From: JAGPCK01 sp964535575
GTDB lineage: Bacteria > Bacteroidota > Bacteroidia > UKL13-3
DNA length: 64,000 bases
Direction: 5' to 3'
NCBI GenBank assembly: GCA_964535575.1
Contig: CAZHTC010000003.1
Coordinates: 186,001 to 250,000, forward strand
Positions 62,606 through 64,000 of this stretch are shown piece by piece. Every line of letters starts with the position of its first letter. Positions within the stretch are counted from its first letter, which is position 1. The notes under the pieces are model-generated. The model had not been told where the DNA came from. It was given only the letters and a program-made list of their open reading frames with translations, and searched no databases. A program made the position numbers and the translations under genes.

Positions 62606-64000
62606 ATGAAAAAGTATGTATTTTTTTCGTTTCTTTTAATTTCCATCGTTGCACACGCAGCAAACGATTCGTTAATCACTCCATTCGAAAAAAGCAAAGG
62701 TATGCTAACCGCTACGGTGGCTCAGTGTTTTGATTATTACAAATTGCTGGCTGCCTATTTTCCGGAGCAGGTGACATTGATACAACCATCCGGGCAACCT
62801 TTTCCTATGGTGCTGGTTAAAAAAAGACAAAAACAGGAGGATGGACTTGTAATAATGATTAACAATGGAATTCATCCAGGTGAGCCCGATGGGGTGGACG
62901 CCACCATGATGCTGGTGCGGGATATTTGTTTGGGTAAAATTCCGCTTCACCCCGAAATTGAATTGCGCATTATTCCTTTTTACAATGTATCGGGAGGATT
63001 GAGACGAGGTAAATATTCGAGAGCCAATCAAAACGGACCGGAGGAATACGGATTCAGAGGCAACGGACAAAACCTTGATTTAAATCGAGACCTAATAAAA
63101 GGAGATGCTTTAGAAACCCGGTGGTTTAAGGAAGTGTTTTGGTACAATAATATCCCTGCTGATTTATTTCTTGAAACACATGTAAGCAATGGAGCCGATT
63201 ATCAGCATACACTCACCATTCTTGCTACTCAACATAATCAGCTTGGGGAAGAGCTGGGAACTTATCAGCACGATAGTTTGATTCCGGGAGTTTATAAATT
63301 ATTACGTGCACGAAATATAGAAGCTTGTCCCTATGTAAACCATTTCAGTTCCACCCCCGATAGTGGCTGGACGGCATTTTTTGATTCGCCCCGTTTTTCT
63401 TCCGGTTATGCGTCCATCAATCATTGCATGGCATTATTGTCAGAAACTCATATGCTCAAACCATTTAAACAACGGGTGGAGCACACACAAGCATTCCTGG
63501 AAGTGATGCTTGTGTATTGTTCCCTTCATAAATGGGAAATGAGTCACGCCATTCAAAGGCAACTTTTGAGTGATATGATTTCAACCGAACCGGTAGGAGT
63601 TATGTGGGAACCCGATTCATTTGTTTTTGCCAAAGTGCCTTTTAAAGGCTATGAGGCAGCAAGGCGTCCAAGTGATGTTTCAGGAGTGCCCCGCATTTAT
63701 TACGATAAAGGCAGGCCCTACACGAGTCTGGTAAAATATTACGATTGTTATAAACCTGTGGTAACTGTTCAGGCACCCCGAATGTATCTGGTTCCGCTTG
63801 CTTATACCAGGGTGATTGAGGAATTGCAACGAAACAACATGCTGCCCGACTCGTTTCAATTTTTAATTCTAAGATCTGATACGCTGATAAAGGTACAGGT
63901 ATATCATATCGATTCGTTTAAAACCGTAAATAAACCTTATGAAGGGCATTACCTTCATTACCAAACGGCAGTAAGCGGTGAGGTTAAACAGGTTTTAATT
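62606..64000 (+). CDS. M14 family zinc carboxypeptidase (5' part, runs off the window)
   Basis: 465 codons without a stop, ending at the window edge. Signal peptide MKKYVFFSFLLISIVAHA. The zinc ligands are NNGIHPGEPDG (H-x2-E) and LETHVSNGAD (His), with the specificity/catalytic region GNGQNLDLNRDLIKGD (N-R). This is the pattern of secreted M14-type metallocarboxypeptidases. The region after about residue 300 is probably an extra beta domain. Frame and reading are strong; no stop or internal break seen. Confidence 0.9.
   Translation, partial: MKKYVFFSFLLISIVAHAANDSLITPFEKSKGMLTATVAQCFDYYKLLAAYFPEQVTLIQPSGQPFPMVLVKKRQKQEDGLVIMINNGIHPGEPDGVDATMMLVRDICLGKIPLHPEIELRIIPFYNVSGGLRRGKYSRANQNGPEEYGFRGNGQNLDLNRDLIKGDALETRWFKEVFWYNNIPADLFLETHVSNGADYQHTLTILATQHNQLGEELGTYQHDSLIPGVYKLLRARNIEACPYVNHFSSTPDSGWTAFFDSPRFSSGYASINHCMALLSETHMLKPFKQRVEHTQAFLEVMLVYCSLHKWEMSHAIQRQLLSDMISTEPVGVMWEPDSFVFAKVPFKGYEAARRPSDVSGVPRIYYDKGRPYTSLVKYYDCYKPVVTVQAPRMYLVPLAYTRVIEELQRNNMLPDSFQFLILRSDTLIKVQVYHIDSFKTVNKPYEGHYLHYQTAVSGEVKQVLI

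Overview
The window looks like a chromosomal scaffold from a Bacteroidota bacterium of the Chitinophagales/Sphingobacteriales/Cytophagales type. The evidence is several secreted proteins with C-terminal type IX secretion (T9SS type A) sorting domains (SBBP protein, S8 protease, the 1954-residue phytase/PhoX protein), a fused SecDF, a Bacteroidota-style tripartite RND pump, and many upstream regions carrying the Bacteroidota -7 motif TAnnTTTG, sometimes only 4-6 bases before the start codon. It contains two 100-N assembly gaps (5517-5616 and 33161-33260), both inside repeats. No rRNA, tRNA, CRISPR or prophage was recognised.

Layout. 1-2598: end of a three-gene ABC-2 exporter operon. 2685-12021: accessory region, every gene on the minus strand and functionally unrelated (GNAT, acyltransferase, FGE/SUMF1-like protein, two near-identical YciI-like genes, a beta-propeller protein, a PD-(D/E)XK nuclease, a HEPN-like protein). 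These are separated by recurring intergenic elements of at least three families. Two of the genes are bracketed by direct repeats, so the region looks like an array of single-gene cassettes without a visible integrase. 12022-12773: nested palindromic repeats. 12774-13881: GNAT and DUF1801/YdeI-like genes. 14043-20628: tetR-tolC-adaptor-RND efflux operon with a terminator and a candidate operator. 20866-29894: housekeeping block (uridine kinase, secDF, ExbB/ExbD, APC permease, isocitrate dehydrogenase).

30022-33540: beta-barrel protein, Schlafen-type ATPase, membrane protein, then a REP-associated tyrosine transposase (RAYT) beside a roughly 620-base array of small-hairpin repeats. 33614-35898: SnoaL/DUF1348, SDR, OsmC and F420-reductase-like redox cluster. 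36091-41938: a membrane metallophosphoesterase, then a compact SMC-like ATPase, kleisin-like and KITE-like three-gene operon. It resembles MksBEF/Wadjet but has no JetD nuclease beside it. 41949-44538: two-component pair. 44617-49455: three paralogous small secreted proteins, each preceded by a conserved ~147-base upstream element, interleaved with a T9SS subtilase and an unknown 276-residue protein. One paralog has lost its stop codon. 49820-55265: secreted and outer-membrane proteins, including an operon ending in an S74-chaperone protein. 55520-61384: giant phytase-like/PhoX/PhoX/ASH protein. 61615-64000: VOC protein, O6-methylguanine methyltransferase and the start of an M14 carboxypeptidase that runs off the window.

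Most interesting for follow-up: the SMC-kleisin-KITE operon without a nuclease, the cassette-like array at 2.7-12 kb, the RAYT/REP array, and the secreted paralog family with its shared upstream element. All homology statements come from reading motifs, not from database searches.
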